A DNA stretch of 19,639 nt from positions 1-19,639 of the forward strand of contig JAFREE010000278.1 of assembly GCA_019400425.1 (NCBI GenBank), read 5' to 3'. This stretch comes from Hymenochaete sp. R1. Its lineage: Eukaryota; Basidiomycota; Agaricomycetes; Hymenochaetales; Hymenochaetaceae. Both the position numbers and the translations under genes were made by a program. Positions 16,811-19,639 of the stretch are shown here, piece after piece; the stretch's first letter is position 1, and every line of letters starts with the position of its first letter. The notes beneath the pieces are model-generated. The model was not told the origin of the DNA. It was given only the letters and a program-made list of their open reading frames with translations, and made no database searches.

Positions 16811-19189
16811 ATGACCCACGGTTCCATTGCCGCTCCAAGGAACAACGGGGGGATGGCGGGCTTGGTCCGTAGGACGTCTTCGCTCGTCCTAGGCTCGCCG
16901 ACCAAGAGCAGTATGCCAAGCCGACTGATAAAATCGACGGTTACAAGAACAGAGGATGTCGTCATACTTGATGGCGAGGAGGAGAGGATACAAAAACGAA
17001 CGTGTGTCCCCTACAACCATTTTTATACTCCATGAGATGGTGCTGAGCGGATCTTTTGTTTGTTCACAGAGAAGCCAGGGAGATGATAGACGTTGAAGAT
17101 TCAGACGACGATGTATTCTTGTAAGACTCGGCCGGTATCTGCACATGTGTCACTCCAAATCTATCCTTTAGGATTCCCGATGAAAAGTTTCTCGGTATTT
17201 CTGGACGAAGCACCCTCGATGACCCTTTCACTCTCCCAACACCCACGCGAAGGCCGACTGCCACCGATAGATCGTCGTTGGTAGACACTGGAGACAACAC
17301 TAGCGAAGAGGATCAAGAGACTCAACCTCGACAGTATGTTTCCCGCTGCAAAACTCTCGTGAGTTTTTGTGACTGGGCGCTTAGTATTCAAATACTTTAG
17401 CGCCCCAAAGACGCCTAAGACTCCGCGCCGACCCCGAACGGCCTTGTCGGATTCAGAGACTGAGTCCGACGATGGAGATGGGTATGGATGCCTGGCGGGT
17501 GGAGATAACACGGCCGCGGGGGATGTTGACAATGACGACGGTGGTGTTCTGGTGTTCGACGATCCTCCCTCATCTCAAAGACCTGCACCAAGACCTCTTG
17601 TTCTACCTTCTTCTGTAGACGTGCGACCAACTCATAGCGGAGGCACAATTATCATCGCGGACCCATCTCGACCTTCCCATCCGACTTTAGCCGCTGGTAC
17701 TTCGTCGACCATCCAATCCAAGCTCCCCGACTTCTTAACACCCTCACGACCATTCAGCGCGCCCATGACCACGGGCAAGAAACAGCGAAGTCGTCCGCCA
17801 CGGGCTGCGCAAACCTCTCCGACTAAGCGCAGGTCAAGGAAGGTCCTCGAGGAAGAGAAATTAGCTAGACTAGAGCAACATGCGCGGGACCTCTTTGAAG
17901 ATTTGAATCGATCGGTGTCTCAGGAGGAGCTGCCCAAAGATACGCCTCTATTCTGGAACAAACGTCTACAGTCAACAGCAGGCCGGGCAAAATGGCACAC
18001 GTAAGTTTAGAATATCATTACTTTATGATCCACTGTGTATAAATTTGATGGGTTTAGTCTTTTGTAGCGATAGGAATCAAATTGAGACGGTGAGTATCGA
18101 ATTGGCGACCGAAGTCTTGGACTCCGAAGGTGAGTTTATTCTCTGGTCCAATAGCACGCCTGAATTAATTAGCCAACTTGAATACTCACGAAACGGATGC
18201 GAAATACTCTTTCACATGAGATGCGTCATTTGGCGGCATGGGTTATCGATGGGAAACCAAAAGAAAACCGCAGCGGCGTTTGGCAGAGTTGGTGCGACCG
18301 CCTGAAAACTGTACGTTCATATTAATTGCCTGAACCACTTCTCTAGGGTTAAAAGAGTAATGCGGGAGAGACCCGATACTGAAATTTCCGTAAGTTGCAC
18401 ATCGGTCCCTACGTGGCTCGCTGAAAGTCGTGTACTTATGACTCGTTACAGAAAAAGCATTCTTACGACATCTCGTATAAATACCAACGGCAATGCGCGA
18501 GAGAAGCCTGCAAGAAGATATACGGCCGACACTGTAATTCTATCGATCCTCTTAAGTCGAGTAAGTCGAGCCACTTAATATTACGGGCGCCAGAAATCGG
18601 TCGCTGACCTCGTGTAGTCTGCGGAGCTTGCAAGCAGGGAGATCTCACCCCTCTGTTCAAAACACGGGGAAAGAAAGCACGGATGGTCAGCAACATGGCC
18701 TCTTCCAAGACAAGGGGTGAATCACGCATTTAAATCACGGTGTAAAGCCGGTTTATTTATCGATCGCTTATAGATTCGCCCATCTCAAATACACTTTTGA
18801 GCATCCGCAACCAGAATGTTCCGACGCCTACAAATTCTACATCTAAAAACATCAGGCGTGGACAAAATGGCTCTACATCTACCGTCAACTCAACTCAGTC
18901 GTCAGGGAAGAGTATTCGCTTGGAAGCCGATCCAACAGATAACTCGGGCACGGATATGGACGCGACTGAGGATGATGACGCAGTCGTTGTCATCGAACCG
19001 GCGGATGCATCTCAGAGCACTGTCACGATTCGGCCATCGGATCTTGAGATGGAAGATGAGTGTGACAGTTGTCTCCCGAGCTCGACGTCAAGGTCTGGTG
19101 CGCCTGCTATCGACGGAATGGAAGTGGATCGTGCGCTTGGGAGGCTTATGACACAGATGTCCATTATTGACCTTACCGGTGATGACTGA
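16811..19189 (+). CDS. GCNA-like protein with SprT metalloprotease domain, ten exons
   Basis: GCNA/Spartan-type SprT proteins cut proteins crosslinked to DNA and are guided by SUMO. Proposed exons: 16811-17001, 17070-17120, 17172-17333, 17401-18000, 18068-18129, 18192-18291, 18347-18389, 18452-18560, 18618-18716 and 18774-19189 (610 residues, phase kept throughout). Residues 1-280 are disordered and acidic, with SUMO-interaction-like motifs (DVVILDGEEE, VLVFDD, TIIIAD). SprT spans about 285-445: LEQHARDLFEDLNRSV, FWNKRLQSTAGRAKWH, VSIELATEVLDS, then SHEMRHLAAWVIDG (HExxH at 364-368), WVKRVMRERPDTEIS and a zinc ribbon (Cys 418, 423, 441, 444) containing IYGRH. The tail is acidic, with VVVIEP, and ends IIDLTGDD. 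Two oddities stand out. The third zinc ligand, normally His in EGHGxxW, is Arg382 (codon 18269). The intron before exon 6 lacks an AG acceptor in usable phase. It may be a non-catalytic paralogue or an early pseudogene. Confidence 0.88.
18130..18191 (+). other. GCNA intron 5 with missing AG acceptor
   Basis: The donor GTGAGT at 18130 is perfect, and the conserved exon must resume at 18192 to give GAA-CGG-ATG (E-R-M). The last bases before that are CACGA, not AG. The only nearby AGs (18153-18154 and 18171-18172) put the next exon out of phase and hit stops at once. Reading straight through also loses HExxH. Confidence 0.7.
18215..18229 (+). other. SprT HExxH zinc-protease motif
   Basis: The codons CAT GAG ATG CGT CAT give H-E-M-R-H, with both zinc histidines and the catalytic Glu present. 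GCNA proteins usually have HEMCH, so the fourth residue is Arg instead of Cys. Confidence 0.9.
19163..19189 (+). other. C-terminal SUMO-interaction-like motif
   Basis: The protein ends IIDLTGDD: a hydrophobic core I-I-x-L flanked by acidic residues, the usual form of a SUMO-interacting motif. Similar motifs occur near 16955 (VVILD), 17541 (VLVFDD), 17645 (TIIIAD) and 18981 (VVVIE). Confidence 0.7.
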
Positions 19190-19639
19190 AGGATAAACAT
19201 TGAACACCTGGAAATATCATCTTTAATGCTTTCCGATCCTTTGCTACAGTGCTTTAATCATTTGCTATCCTATTTCTTGTTTTAATATCACTGCCGCATC
19301 GCAAAGTTCTGTTATCACATAGTCCAACCGATGTACATTCTTGCTTCTTGTTACCATCGCTCTTTTACCATTCACTTTTCATTCTTCTGCTCGGAACATC
19401 TGTGTGGAAGGGCTGTGTTTCAATAGTCTTCTTCTCAAATATTCTCTGGCTGTAAATGCTATTTTCGGGTTGAATATTGGACATTATTGTTCCTCCGCAT
19501 CATAGGATTCGGCAGATCGCTGACATTGATAAGGAGTGGTCAGTCTTCAATTGATGCTGTAGCAGTGTTAGAGTCCGATCAAGACGTTGATCAGGAGTCT
19601 GACAAATCAGGGTCACGTGACAGCGACCTGAGGTTACAA
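19190..19639. other. 3' flank of the GCNA-like gene, no gene seen
   Basis: T-rich sequence follows the stop codon, as expected for a fungal 3' untranslated region and terminator. No canonical AATAAA was needed or relied on. The last 150 bases might begin another gene, but nothing is recognisable. Confidence 0.5.

Noticed and set aside
18045..18305. Unspliced frame reading through GCNA intron 5
   Set aside because: It is open, but it puts the HExxH exon out of frame and destroys the conserved domain, so it is an intron read-through rather than the product.
1..19639. tRNA genes, rRNA, CRISPR arrays or bacterial operon signals
   Set aside because: None was seen. The tandem repeats lack spacers, and genes show eukaryotic introns.

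Overview
The window looks like nuclear DNA from a filamentous fungus, most likely an Agaricomycete (mushroom-forming basidiomycete). Genes are split by many introns of about 50-70 nt. The families present are typical of that group: a QDE-1/RDR-type RNA-dependent RNA polymerase, a 2-oxoglutarate/Fe(II) dioxygenase of a kind expanded in basidiomycetes, a GCNA-type SprT protein and a Ty1/copia retrotransposon. No tRNA, rRNA or CRISPR was seen, and nothing looks prokaryotic.

Layout, left to right. (1) 1-~1590, minus strand: 3' part of an RNA-dependent RNA polymerase gene with the catalytic DLDGD motif, running off the left edge and carrying a premature stop. (2) ~1860-2320: an AT-rich island followed by a tandem array of an 11-bp unit. 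(3) ~2640-3587: no confident gene, only one coding-like minus-strand segment. (4) 3588-8516: a full-length copia element with 237-bp LTRs, half-tRNA-type primer site, polypurine tract and gag-protease-integrase-RT-RNase H order. Its reading frame is broken by stops, indels, a 15-G run and two 5-bp duplications. (5) ~8518-10260, minus strand: a decayed fragment of the anaphase-promoting complex subunit APC1. (6) ~10770-11452, plus: an unrecognised, broken coding region. (7) ~11640-13464, plus: a 2OG-Fe(II) dioxygenase, TET/JBP-like by resemblance. (8) 13465-16810: GC-rich sequence in which I can support only one small two-exon gene of unknown function. (9) 16811-19189, plus: a ten-exon GCNA-like SprT gene, the best-resolved gene here.

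Regions 1-5 look like a graveyard of gene pieces around a retrotransposon. The two flanks of the copia element belong to different genes and do not share a target-site duplication, so the element probably marks a recombination junction rather than a simple insertion.

The most interesting points are in the GCNA-like gene. It keeps HExxH and a zinc ribbon and carries a string of SUMO-interaction-like motifs, but it has lost the third zinc-ligand histidine and lacks an AG splice acceptor where one is required. Families tied to RNA silencing, nucleic-acid base oxidation and DNA-protein crosslink repair occur together here. I see no evidence that they form one system.
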